Below are positions 1 through 6,648 of a stretch of 26,949 bases of DNA, piece by piece (positions within the stretch are counted from its first letter, which is position 1; each line of letters begins with the position of its first letter). Under the pieces are notes generated by a model. That model searched no databases and was not told the origin of the DNA. It was given only the letters and a program-made list of their open reading frames with translations. Position numbers and translations under genes: made by a program. This DNA comes from a virus, in IMG/VR virus record IMGVR_UViG_3300045836_000276, positions 1 through 26,949 of that record; one strand, 5' to 3'.

Positions 1-443
1 TCCTTGCGCGAGTGCTCGATCGCGGCGTCGTTGGTGTCGTTGGCCAGCTCCGGGTCGTCGTCATCGTCGGTGGCCGAGGGCCAGACGATCACGTACGCGT
101 CGCCGAACTCGCCTGTGCGCAGGTGCAGGGACGAGGCCGTCAGGTCCATCAGGTTGTGTTGCCAGATCTCCTGCAGCACCTCGTCGACCTGGTTGTCCGC
201 GCAGGTCAAAGACGCGATCTCCAGGCGGTCGGCCATGGTGTCGACCGGGGTGGAGGCGAGGTTGAAGCGGAACGAAACGCCGGTTCGTTCCAGCGCGCGC
301 CGCAGACGGATGCTGGCGAAGAATTCCGGCATCGTACACTCATAATACATCTCAGCCCTATGATATTCGGGCAATGAGTTTGCCAGCTGCTGCAACCCCA
401 CCATGAGGTCGGGGTTGGCGGCGCGCGCCGCTTGACTGGCCAC
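1..443 (-). CDS. Phage portal protein, N-terminal part (runs off left edge)
   Basis: The reading frame is open from a GTG at 443 down to base 1 (147 codons), so the C-terminus lies outside the window. The start is chosen from a strong AAGAGGAG ribosome site at 458-451, eight bases upstream. The visible part has a helical N-terminus, then LRRALERTG and TPVDTMADRLEI near residue 65, and a GDAYVIVW strand near residue 120, followed by an acidic stretch. This resembles the N-terminal part of SPP1 gp6-type portals of actinophages, which form the dodecameric DNA gate at the capsid vertex and dock the terminase. Position downstream of terL on the same strand supports this. The terL-portal pair is separated by about 2.4 kb of opposite-strand cassettes. 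Codons 25-45 are unusually AT-rich (tat, cat, agg, tgt) compared with the rest. Confidence 0.72.
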   Translation of the reverse strand, partial: MASQAARAANPDLMVGLQQLANSLPEYHRAEMYYECTMPEFFASIRLRRALERTGVSFRFNLASTPVDTMADRLEIASLTCADNQVDEVLQEIWQHNLMDLTASSLHLRTGEFGDAYVIVWPSATDDDDDPELANDTNDAAIEHSRK

Positions 444-530
444 CTATGTACTCCTCTTGTTATACGACTAGGAGCATGGTAGCCAAATCGGACCTTACCG
501 GCGATCACGGGACATCACCGGTCCTGCTGG

Positions 531-560
531 TTGACAAATAGTCACGTAAGGGCTGATGAT
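531..560 (+). promoter_or_regulatory. Operator-promoter for the tRNA-Ile cassette
   Basis: TTGACAAATAGTCAC at 531-545 is one copy of the dispersed 15-bp box. Its TTGACA is a perfect -35, and GATGAT at 555-560 follows after 18 bp as a -10. Transcription would start near 567, at the first base of a 9-bp leader hairpin (567-575 with 591-599) that precedes the tRNA. A repressor bound to the box would cover the -35. Confidence 0.7.
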
Positions 561-604
561 GGTCGAGCGGCCCGGTTCCCCGCCGATGCGCCGGGCCGCA
601 CCCC

Positions 605-676
605 GCCGGGGTAGCTCAGCGGCAGAGCAGGACTCTTATAAGGTCCAGCGCGCGGGTTCGATTCCCGTCTCCGGTA
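605..676 (+). tRNA. tRNA-Ile, anticodon UAU (reads AUA)
   Basis: A complete cloverleaf can be drawn by hand. The acceptor stem is 605-611 with 669-675 (two G-U pairs). The D stem is 614-617 with 625-628. The anticodon stem is 630-634 with 642-646, around loop CTTATAA with anticodon TAT at 637-639. The T stem is 652-656 with 664-668, with loop TTCGATT. The discriminator base is A676; CCA is not encoded. The anticodon predicts decoding of AUA, a very rare codon in high-GC hosts, where AUA is usually read by a lysidine-modified CAU tRNA. The gene sits in its own cassette with a promoter at 531 and a terminator-like hairpin at 681-712. Confidence 0.88.
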
Positions 677-680
677 CACG

Positions 681-712
681 TCCCGCAGGTCTTATTCCCC
701 GGCCCTGCGGGA
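681..712 (+). terminator. Hairpin after tRNA-Ile
   Basis: TCCCGCAGG (681-689) pairs perfectly with CCTGCGGGA (704-712), giving a 9-bp stem around a 14-base loop. It lies five bases after the tRNA. No clear T-tract follows, as is common for actinobacterial terminators. The hairpin at 1918-1951 has nearly the same stem and loop. Confidence 0.6.
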
Positions 713-734
713 TGATCCATGTCCGCGTCTTGTG

Positions 735-764
735 TTGACAGATAGTCACGCACCTTGAGATGAT
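735..764 (+). promoter_or_regulatory. Operator-promoter upstream of the 279-aa gene
   Basis: Box TTGACAGATAGTCAC at 735-749 gives a perfect -35 (735-740), followed after 18 bp by GATGAT at 759-764. A second box begins at 764, so transcription would start inside it. The same two-box arrangement with the same 29-bp phase recurs at 1971/2000. Confidence 0.68.
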
Positions 765-778
765 TGACACATAGTCAC
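764..778 (+). promoter_or_regulatory. Second operator box, at the transcription start
   Basis: TTGACACATAGTCAC lies exactly 29 bp downstream of the box at 735, just after the -10. A dimer bound here would block the start site, so the promoter is probably double-locked. The TTG of this box opens a frame with the following gene, but no ribosome site precedes it. Confidence 0.62.
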
Positions 779-799
779 ACGGACCAAGGGAGAGCGCAG

Positions 800-1639
800 A
801 TGAACCGGTTCCCGAACCTCGACGCCGTCCGCGAACACCTGCGCAACCCGACCGAGGCCATGTTCAAGGGCGGCCGGGAGGAGCGCGAAAGCCGGACGGT
901 TCAGATCAAGGCCATCGCCGAGAACGAGACTCTGACTCTCAGCCGGGGCGGCCGGCTGGTCTGCTACAAGGACGAGGGCGACTGGCGTGTTGCCGTTCCC
1001 GGCGTCGCCCGCCACATCCCGATCCCGTTCATCGACCTGCGCAGCAAGACCAAGGCCCTGCTCTTCGCCCAGCTCCTGGAAGAGGGCATTGACATGCCCT
1101 GGGACGAAGACGACGTGGTCGACGCCATGCACGCCTTCCCGGACACGCACGGCGAGTCGCTGCCGTACGCGATCATGCGCATCGTCGCCGGCAACGACAA
1201 GCTGGACCCGAAGGGCCTGGTCGCGGCCGAGGTCGAGGCACACGACGCGAGCCGGGCCAAGCAAGAGCGCATCCTCGCCCGGGAGACGGCGGCCGGCTAC
1301 ACGGAGCGGATCAAGGTCTCGCAGATCGAGCCGGGGGACGAGATCTCGTATTCATACTCGGGCAAGCTGCGCTACGGCTGGCACGGTCTGGGGATCGAAA
1401 CCAAGCCGCACGACTGGGCTAACCTCACGATCCGCGCTCACGTGCTCGACGAGGGCCGGCTGATGACCCGGCACGGCAACAACTACGACGAGTTCATGGA
1501 CGGGCTGCGGTTCAAGGCGCAGGCCGTGTCCTGGTTCGACGACAACGGTGACGCGACCGGAACTCTGCCCGAGTACGCGATCGTGCCTACGGTCGACTGG
1601 TCCGCCCGGGTTCTGCGCAAGCCGAAGGCGGCAATCTGA
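800..1639 (+). CDS. Hypothetical protein, 279 aa, in a moron-like cassette
   Basis: I do not recognise the family. The ATG at 800 is chosen because AAGGGAG lies 8 bases upstream. The TTG at 764 in the same frame is part of an operator box. The protein is soluble, with charged N- and C-terminal regions and no membrane segment. Visible features are an acidic MPWDEDDVVDAMHAFPD patch near residue 105-120, an aromatic SYSYSGKLRYGWHGLGIE stretch near 190, and a C-terminal VPTVDWSARVLRKPK tail. It is the first gene of a two-gene unit: its stop overlaps the start of the zinc-binding protein at 1639 (TGATG), so the two are probably translated together. The cassette is opposite in orientation to the structural genes around it. 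Confidence 0.75.
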   Translation: MNRFPNLDAVREHLRNPTEAMFKGGREERESRTVQIKAIAENETLTLSRGGRLVCYKDEGDWRVAVPGVARHIPIPFIDLRSKTKALLFAQLLEEGIDMPWDEDDVVDAMHAFPDTHGESLPYAIMRIVAGNDKLDPKGLVAAEVEAHDASRAKQERILARETAAGYTERIKVSQIEPGDEISYSYSGKLRYGWHGLGIETKPHDWANLTIRAHVLDEGRLMTRHGNNYDEFMDGLRFKAQAVSWFDDNGDATGTLPEYAIVPTVDWSARVLRKPKAAI

Positions 1640-1902
1640 TGGCCGTCCAGTACCAGTGTCCTCACAAGGTAGCGTTCCGGTGCACACGTAACGGCACGCG
1701 GAAGCCGGCCAAAGGCAAGTGCCCAGGCTGCGGTGGACTGGTCAGCGAGTCACACGGCGTCTATGCCGCTCTGCCGTGGCGTCAGGACGGCCGGTACAAG
1801 GTCGAGCAGGCCGAGCGCGTGTTCCAGGTCGAAGCCGCGGCCCAGAGGTACGTCGACCTGCCCGAGAGCCGGGAGAAGAACCTCTGCGTGCGGTTCCTGT
1901 GA
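1639..1902 (+). CDS. Small zinc-ribbon-like protein, 87 aa
   Basis: The ATG overlaps the preceding stop (TGATG). Cysteines at residues 7, 15, 28 and 31 (CPHKVAFRC and CPGCGG) suggest a small zinc-binding fold in the first third. The remainder is mixed and ends in LCVRFL. Such zinc knuckles in short phage proteins usually stabilise the fold or contact nucleic acid or protein; no specific role is visible. It is the second gene of the cassette that starts at the promoter at 735, and a strong hairpin follows 16 bases after the stop. Confidence 0.75.
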   Translation: MAVQYQCPHKVAFRCTRNGTRKPAKGKCPGCGGLVSESHGVYAALPWRQDGRYKVEQAERVFQVEAAAQRYVDLPESREKNLCVRFL

Positions 1903-1917
1903 CTCCGCTGGGGACAA

Positions 1918-1951
1918 ACCCCGCAGGGCTATCTCCCCGGCCCTGCGGGGT
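1918..1951 (+). terminator. Hairpin closing the two-gene cassette
   Basis: ACCCCGCAGGG (1918-1928) pairs perfectly with CCCTGCGGGGT (1941-1951), an 11-bp stem, followed by tcttgtgt. Stem and loop nearly repeat those of the hairpin at 681-712, including the CCCCGG end of the loop. The next operator-promoter begins 20 bases later. Confidence 0.65.
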
Positions 1952-1970
1952 CTTGTGTCTGCTCCTTGTC

Positions 1971-2000
1971 TTGACAAATAGTCACATCCCTTGGAAAGAT
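1971..2000 (+). promoter_or_regulatory. Operator-promoter upstream of the PAPS-reductase-like gene
   Basis: Box TTGACAAATAGTCAC at 1971-1985 supplies a perfect -35 (1971-1976). An 18-bp spacer leads to AAAGAT at 1995-2000. The arrangement copies the one at 735-764. Confidence 0.68.
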
Positions 2001-2014
2001 TGACACATAGTCAC
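2000..2014 (+). promoter_or_regulatory. Second operator box, at the transcription start
   Basis: TTGACACATAGTCAC is identical to the box at 764-778 and lies at the same 29-bp distance from its upstream partner. It would cover the start of transcription. Confidence 0.62.
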
Positions 2015-2037
2015 ACCGATCAGGGGAGATCATCGAG

Positions 2038-2871
2038 ATGGCGACCACGGCACAGCAAACTCCAAATCTGGCCAGCTACGACGTGATCCTCGTCAACTCC
2101 AGCGCGGGCAAGGACTCCCAAGCGATGCTCACGCACCTGGTCGAGACCGCCGACGCCCAGGGCATTCCCCGCGACCGGATCATCGTCGTCCACGCCGACC
2201 TCGGGCGTGTCGAGTGGGAGGGCACGCGCGAACTCGCCGAGAAGCAGGCCGCCGCGTACGGACTGCGGTTCGAGACCGTGGCCCGCGCTGAGGACCTGCT
2301 CGACCAGATCGTCACACGGCACAAGACACTGCGCGCGAAGGGCGACACCACCACACCGGCATGGCCGTCCAGCCAAGCCAGATACTGCACGTCCGACCAG
2401 AAGACCAGCCAGGTCGCCAAGCTCATGACGCAACTGGCCGCCGAACACCGCGCCGCGCACCCGGACCGCCCGATCAGGATCCTGAACTGCCTCGGCATCA
2501 GGGCCGCCGAGTCGCCTGCGCGCGCCAAGAAGACGCCCTTCGGCCCGGACGCCGCCGCGACGAACGGGCGGCGCACCGTGGACCGGTGGCTGCCCATCTT
2601 CGACTGGTCCGACCAGCAGGTCTGGGACACCATCCGCGCCTCGGGGCTATCGCATCACCCGGCCTACGACGCAGGCATGCCGCGCCTGTCGTGCATGTTC
2701 TGCGTCCTGGCTGGCCGAAAGGAACTCGTCCTGTCCGCGCGCCTCAATCCGGCCATGGCTCAGGAATACCTGGCGGTCGAGCGCCTGGTTGGCCATACGT
2801 TCAAGAAGGATCTGTCAATGGCCGAAATCGTATCCGAGGCGAAATTCTCGTCAGCTGTCATCGCTGCTTAA
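2038..2871 (+). CDS. PAPS reductase / PP-loop ATP pyrophosphatase superfamily protein, 277 aa
   Basis: Proteins of this superfamily adenylylate or reduce a sulfur or carbonyl substrate through a PP-loop. Here the loop is SSAGKDS at residues 21-27, in place of the usual SGGKDS. HADLG follows at 52-56, ARYCTSDQK at 114-122 (compare CTxDLK of PAPS reductases), GIRAAES at 153-159, and a Cys-x2-Cys pair, LSCMFC, at 217-222. C117, C219 and C222 could help hold an Fe-S cluster, as known for the relative DndC; that is inference. No dnd partner genes are near. ATG 2038 follows GGGGAGATCATCGAG. It is a single-gene cassette with a double operator upstream. Its stop lies 3 bp from the convergent terL stop. 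Substrate unknown: DNA or RNA modification and sulfur metabolism are both possible. Confidence 0.82.
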   Translation: MATTAQQTPNLASYDVILVNSSAGKDSQAMLTHLVETADAQGIPRDRIIVVHADLGRVEWEGTRELAEKQAAAYGLRFETVARAEDLLDQIVTRHKTLRAKGDTTTPAWPSSQARYCTSDQKTSQVAKLMTQLAAEHRAAHPDRPIRILNCLGIRAAESPARAKKTPFGPDAAATNGRRTVDRWLPIFDWSDQQVWDTIRASGLSHHPAYDAGMPRLSCMFCVLAGRKELVLSARLNPAMAQEYLAVERLVGHTFKKDLSMAEIVSEAKFSSAVIAA

Positions 2872-2874
2872 CGA

Positions 2875-4626
2875 TCAAGCGTAGGAGTGCGAGCGGCCCG
2901 AGGACTTCGGGCCGCTCGCCTGCTTGCGGCGCAGGAACCGGCACACCGCGCTGCCGACCGCGTCGACCATGTCGTCGTGGCTCGCCTTCGGGAACGCGAC
3001 CATCTGCTCCTCCAGCGACCCGAGACGCTTGGTGTGCTTGACCCGGCCGCGCTGGTAATGCGCGAGCAGCTCGGCCGCGCGCACCTCTTTCTTCACGCTC
3101 TGATCGAAACACTGCAGCTTGACCGGCAAGTGATGCAGGATGTCCAGCCAGAGGTCCTTGCCCTGGTTGTCCTCGACGATGACCAGGCCGATCTCCGGGT
3201 ACTGCTCCAGCAGCTGCAGGATCTTCGTGCGCAGCGCCGCGCCGGTCAATTTCACCTGCGCCGCATAGCGCACCTCGCACAGGCCGAGGTTGCCGATCAC
3301 CTGGCGGCGCACCGCCTCGACATCGCCGGCCGGGGCGGAGGAGCGCTGCGCGGGCGGCTGCCAGGCGACGATCGCGAGCCCTGTGTAGTCCGAGTTCTTG
3401 CTCGTCGAGACCGCGGGGTCGACGGACAGCAGAACCTTGGTCGCTCCGTCCAGCGCGCCGTAGGTGAAGTCGTCCAGCGTCCAGTAATCGCCGTCGGCGC
3501 CGAGCGGCGAGTTGGCGAAGTTCTTCAGGTATGAGCGCGTGTGCCGGATCGCGGTCAGGAACGCCAGCGACCACTTCGCCGGCCAGATCGAGCGCTCCGA
3601 GCCGTCGGCTCGGGTCACGATCGGCGCGTAGTAGTGGACGCGGATGTTCTGCTCAGCGATCCAGGACTCCGCCTCCTCCCGCTCCTCGGTCACCGACTTG
3701 ACCAGCTGATGGATGATCGAGCCGGGCATCGTGACCGTGCCGACGATCACGACCCGGGCATACTCGGACAGCGGGAAGATGACATCGGTAACGGTCTTGA
3801 GGCGACCCTCGACCTGGTACTCGGAGTACTTGTCCTCGCCCGGCTCGATGTCGTCGAGCAGCAGCAGGTCCGGGCGCTGACGGCCGACCTTCAGGCCCAG
3901 GGAGCTGGTGTCGATGCCCTTGGCGGAGAAGACGAATCCGGACTGGGCGATGTACATGCCCTTGGTGTCCGAGGCGGTCACGCCACGGTTGCGGACGGCC
4001 GGCTGGCACAGGGCGGGGAAGTCGTTGCGCAGGTGCCGGTTGTTGTCGAGCTCGTGTTTGAAGGTCTGCAGGTGGGTCTCGGACTGGCCGGAGGAGTCGG
4101 AGAAGGCCGCGATGAACTTCTTGTGGCCGTGCGCGGCGGCCCACATGGGCAGGATCAGGAAGAACCAGGTGCTCTTGCCCATCTCGCGGGGCGCGACGTA
4201 GGCGTCGCGGTACTGGCGCGGCCGGCTGGACTTCTTGAGCCAGCGCCGGGCCTGGCGGCACCAGTCCAGGTGCGCGTCGGCGAAGGTGACTTTGCCGAGC
4301 CACTGCTTTGCAGCGTATCGGGCGACTTCCTCAGAGACGGAAACGTGCTGTTCCCCGAAATCGAGCTCGTCCTCTTCTGGGTAGTGGACGGTGCCACCGG
4401 TCGCGTCGCCGACGAGATGGTGGCGGAAGTAGACGATCGCCCAGAGCAGCGGGTCCAGGCGCGTGAGAGTGCGCCGGCCCTCGGCGGTGGCGAGCATCCG
4501 CGGATCGAACCGGGCGAGGTAGGCGTCGAGGTCGAAGGTCTCCGCGCTCTGCCCGGCGAGGTAACCGGTTGTGGGCGCGGAGACCTCGGTGCGGGCAGAC
4601 GGCGGGACGGTGCCGACTGCTGTCAC
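2875..4626 (-). CDS. terL: Terminase large subunit (ATPase-nuclease)
   Basis: The packaging motor cuts concatemeric DNA and pumps it into the prohead. The N-terminal ATPase has an atypical Walker A, APREMGKST (residues 145-153), and Walker B LLLLDDIE (255-262), followed by a VIVGT coupling strand near 293. The C-terminal RNase H-like nuclease shows LSVDPAVS (D403), LVIVEDNQG (E485) and SHDDMVDAVG (D551, D552, D555). Length, 583 aa, is typical. The frame is open further upstream, but that region overlaps the preceding gene in another frame. GTG 4626, 10 bases after the upstream stop, is the likely start. It has only AGGA very close by, so the exact start is uncertain. The gene is convergent with the 2038-2871 gene. 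Confidence 0.92.
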   Translation of the reverse strand: MTAVGTVPPSARTEVSAPTTGYLAGQSAETFDLDAYLARFDPRMLATAEGRRTLTRLDPLLWAIVYFRHHLVGDATGGTVHYPEEDELDFGEQHVSVSEEVARYAAKQWLGKVTFADAHLDWCRQARRWLKKSSRPRQYRDAYVAPREMGKSTWFFLILPMWAAAHGHKKFIAAFSDSSGQSETHLQTFKHELDNNRHLRNDFPALCQPAVRNRGVTASDTKGMYIAQSGFVFSAKGIDTSSLGLKVGRQRPDLLLLDDIEPGEDKYSEYQVEGRLKTVTDVIFPLSEYARVVIVGTVTMPGSIIHQLVKSVTEEREEAESWIAEQNIRVHYYAPIVTRADGSERSIWPAKWSLAFLTAIRHTRSYLKNFANSPLGADGDYWTLDDFTYGALDGATKVLLSVDPAVSTSKNSDYTGLAIVAWQPPAQRSSAPAGDVEAVRRQVIGNLGLCEVRYAAQVKLTGAALRTKILQLLEQYPEIGLVIVEDNQGKDLWLDILHHLPVKLQCFDQSVKKEVRAAELLAHYQRGRVKHTKRLGSLEEQMVAFPKASHDDMVDAVGSAVCRFLRRKQASGPKSSGRSHSYA

Positions 4627-4636
4627 GGTCCTATGA

Positions 4637-4945
4637 TCAGGTATTGATACCTTCGCGCGCCAGTTCCGCGCGCAGGGTCTCGATCGCGGCCTGAGCAGTC
4701 TCCTCGTCGCGCGGCATCCCGCACGCAACGCAGAACCGGTGATAGAAGCTGCGCGGGTTCGGCGAGTACAGGTGCGGGTCCTGCTTCGACCCGTGGAAGA
4801 CGACCGGCGCGTTGTAGACCTTGTCCAGCGCCTCGCACAGACTCGCGTACGTGAGAGATCCGCCGGACGGCGCGGTGCTGTAGTTCGATGCCTGCTCCGT
4901 GATGTAACCGGCGAAGAGTTCGTCGAACAGCGCCGCGCCGTCCAT
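4637..4945 (-). CDS. Hypothetical protein upstream of terL, 102 aa
   Basis: Not recognised. ATG 4945 is preceded by AAGGCCACCC. The protein is soluble, mostly helical at both ends, with a FCVACGMPRDEETAQAAIETLRAELA segment near the C-terminus in which two cysteines form a C-x2-C pair (residues 72 and 75). Its place directly before terL, 10 bases away, is where a small terminase often lies. However, no DNA-binding helix-turn-helix is visible here, and a better small-terminase candidate is at 7770-8288. Confidence 0.7.
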   Translation of the reverse strand: MDGAALFDELFAGYITEQASNYSTAPSGGSLTYASLCEALDKVYNAPVVFHGSKQDPHLYSPNPRSFYHRFCVACGMPRDEETAQAAIETLRAELAREGINT

Positions 4946-4958
4946 GGGTGGCCTTGTG

Positions 4959-5414
4959 TCAGGCCGCCGAGTCGGTCACCGTGACCGATGCCGGGGTGTT
5001 GTCGATGATCGTGACGGTGTCCGAGCCGGAGACGCCGTTCTCGGTCGTGGCCGTCACCGTGACGTCGCCGAGCGGCGCGTTGGCGAGCGTGGCCACGCCC
5101 GGGTTGTTCGGGTCGGCCGAGATCGTGCCGGCGGTCGCGGTCCAGCTGACCGGAGTGCCAGGCAGCGCCAGGTTCTCGGCGTTGGCCACGGCCGCCGTGA
5201 ACTTCGGGCTCGATCCGAGCGGGTAGGTGTTGGACACGCTGTTCTCCTCTGGTGTGACGGTGACGTGCGCCGGGACGAACACCCGGCAGTAATCGAGGTC
5301 GCGCTCGATCACGAGCAGTTCGGCCTCAAGTGCGCGCAGTTCGATGTCGAGCTCGCGATACCGATGGCAGTGGGCATGATCGCGGACACGGCTCAGGCGG
5401 TCGGTCAGGCTCAT
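4959..5414 (-). CDS. Bacterial Ig-like domain protein with coiled-coil N-terminus, 151 aa
   Basis: Residues 12-43 are a helical, Leu- and Glu-rich segment (ELDIELRALEAELLVIERDL) likely to form a coiled coil. From about residue 48 to the end the protein is all-beta with the pattern of a Big-type immunoglobulin-like domain: VTVTP, PVSWTATAG, GVATLANAPLGDVTVTATT and SDTVTI. In tailed phages such domains decorate capsids or tails and can bind cell-surface glycans, so a virion surface role is plausible but inferred. ATG 5414 overlaps the preceding stop (ATGA), with GGGAG upstream. It has no signal peptide or membrane anchor. Confidence 0.78.
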   Translation of the reverse strand: MSLTDRLSRVRDHAHCHRYRELDIELRALEAELLVIERDLDYCRVFVPAHVTVTPEENSVSNTYPLGSSPKFTAAVANAENLALPGTPVSWTATAGTISADPNNPGVATLANAPLGDVTVTATTENGVSGSDTVTIIDNTPASVTVTDSAA

Positions 5415-5608
5415 CGCTTGCGCACTCCCTTGCGTTCGGGCAGGCTGCGGAACCCGGTCTTCTTCCCGCGCTCGGCGACCACCTGCTCGGCCCACTTGTG
5501 CGCGAACGGCTTATGGGTGGCGAACAGGAACCTCCACTGGGCCTTGCTCCTGTCCGGCCCAGGTGATTTGTGGTGTCCGGACCCTGACTTAGCCTTGTCC
5601 TCAGCCAT
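5411..5608 (-). CDS. Small basic phage protein, 65 aa
   Basis: ATG 5608 is preceded by GGAAGGGGG. The protein opens with a disordered Lys/Gly/Ser segment, then RSKAQWRFLFATHKPFAHKWAEQ, and ends SLPERKGVRKR. An S-K/R-A-Q ... FA ... LPE-K pattern is recurrent in short phage proteins encoded near head genes, where its function is not settled. Start and stop overlap both neighbours (8 bp upstream, ATGA downstream), so it is translated as part of the leftward operon. Confidence 0.75.
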   Translation of the reverse strand: MAEDKAKSGSGHHKSPGPDRSKAQWRFLFATHKPFAHKWAEQVVAERGKKTGFRSLPERKGVRKR

Positions 5609-5840
5609 CGCTGACGCCCCCTTCCTCCCGGACGATCCGGGCCGATTCCCGGTACGCGGACACAGCCGCCTCACATCGTTCCCGCTCGATTCCGGTCATG
5701 GTCGACAGCAACCGCTCCAGCGACTCGGCGATCTTCTCCATTCGCTGGGCCGCATCCTTGGCCACCTGCTGGGCTGCCCACTTGCGCGCTTCGGCCAGTT
5801 CGTTCAACCGGGCAAGGGTGGGTGCTGGAACTTCGGTCAT
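5601..5840 (-). CDS. Coiled-coil hypothetical protein, 79 aa
   Basis: ATG 5840 overlaps the upstream stop (ATGA) and has GAGG seven bases upstream. Almost the whole chain is predicted helical by eye: ARLNELAEARKWAAQQVAKD and MEKIAESLERLLSTMT show heptad-like Leu/Ala spacing. No catalytic motif is visible. It ends 8 bp inside the next gene. Function unknown; small structural or assembly proteins of this size are common in such operons. Confidence 0.72.
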   Translation of the reverse strand: MTEVPAPTLARLNELAEARKWAAQQVAKDAAQRMEKIAESLERLLSTMTGIERERCEAAVSAYRESARIVREEGGVSDG

Positions 5841-6283
5841 CGGACCTCGGCTCCGTCCGCGAGGCGCATCCCGGCCAGTTCCAGGAACTCGGTCAGCCCG
5901 ATTGCGCTGTACCAGCACTCGCCCTCTTCACAGGGCTCATGAGTGAAGTGGGCAATCAGGACCGGCTCGTTCCCCGGGTCCTCGTACGCCTTCGGACTTT
6001 CGGCCGTCTCGACGCTGCCGAGGCCGGACCGGAAGCGCAGGTAGTAGTACTGCCCGGCAGCGTCCCACGCGTCCCATTGACTTGGACATGCGCGGCACGT
6101 CTGGACGACCTTGACCAGCGCCGGGACCTCGCGCTCCTCGGATAGGTAACTGGCCCAGAACATCCCAGCCAGTTCACCGACCCGGCCGAGCAGATCCGCC
6201 GACCGCTGCACAGACGCGCCGCCAGGCACGTAGTCAGCCGCGTCGTCCTGGGCGAGGAAGGTGAATCCGCCGACTTCGGTCAC
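5837..6283 (-). CDS. Hypothetical phage protein, 148 aa
   Basis: GTG 6283 overlaps the upstream stop (GTGA), with GGGAG 8-9 bases before it. Visible features are a WDAWDAAGQYYYLRFRSGLGSVE stretch in the middle, with many aromatics and a likely beta hairpin, cysteines at about residues 63, 66, 118 and 123, and a helical C-terminus ending GAEVR. The cysteines could form two pairs, but no standard zinc motif is clear. No membrane segment. Family not identified. Confidence 0.72.
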   Translation of the reverse strand: MTEVGGFTFLAQDDAADYVPGGASVQRSADLLGRVGELAGMFWASYLSEEREVPALVKVVQTCRACPSQWDAWDAAGQYYYLRFRSGLGSVETAESPKAYEDPGNEPVLIAHFTHEPCEEGECWYSAIGLTEFLELAGMRLADGAEVR

Positions 6284-6648
6284 GCTCGCCAGCTCCCGAT
6301 GTTCTCGATCTGCGCGATGTCCCGGCTGTTGTCGGCGATGTGGTTAGCGGCGTCGACCACGGACACGAAACCCTTGCGGGTCGGAGACAAGTGGGTGGCC
6401 ATGGCCAGCACCTTCGGATGGAAGGTGGCCGAGTACAGGTCGCCATGTTGCGGGTCGCGGTAGCCGCTAACGTAGCCGACGATGTTGTCGCCGAGCTTGA
6501 CGTGGAACTGCCGCGGGTTGTTGGTTCCGTGCACGTCGAAGCGCAGCGAGCTGGGCTGGTTCACGTAGTTCTTGGCGCTGCCGTTGCCGTTCGGCGCGCC
6601 CGTGTCCATCGGCCAGCCGGGCAGCGGGGTCTGGTTGTCGAAGCTCAT
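6280..6648 (-). CDS. Hypothetical protein, 122 aa
   Basis: ATG 6648 (MSFDNQTPLPG) overlaps the upstream stop; the frame remains open further upstream, but that part is out of register with its neighbours. The N-terminal 40 residues are Gly/Asn/Pro-rich and probably disordered. Residues 42-85 look beta-rich (SLRFDVHG, FHVKLGDNIVGYVSGY) and residues 90-115 helical. No recognised motif. It lies in the leftward operon between two genes that it overlaps by 4 bases each. Confidence 0.68.
   Translation of the reverse strand: MSFDNQTPLPGWPMDTGAPNGNGSAKNYVNQPSSLRFDVHGTNNPRQFHVKLGDNIVGYVSGYRDPQHGDLYSATFHPKVLAMATHLSPTRKGFVSVVDAANHIADNSRDIAQIENIGSWRA

Noticed and set aside
459-486. Leftward promoter TTGGCT-16-TATAAC before the portal
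   Set aside because: Transcription would start inside the AAGAGGAG ribosome site and destroy it, so the match is probably chance or the promoter lies elsewhere.
556-738. 60-codon open frame over the tRNA
   Set aside because: It covers a complete tRNA cloverleaf and a hairpin; the frame is incidental.
764-799. TTG at 764 as the start of the 279-aa gene (it would begin MTHSHTDQG)
   Set aside because: These bases are the second operator box and would lie at the transcription start, without a ribosome site. ATG 800 with AAGGGAG fits.
3541-4647. 368-codon plus-strand frame opposite terL
   Set aside because: It is the complement of a clear terminase. Val/Gly/Arg-rich composition without motifs is typical of antisense frames in high-GC DNA.
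4627-4728. Longer terL with an extra 34 residues
   Set aside because: The extension overlaps the upstream gene in another frame and is Arg/Cys-rich without family character.
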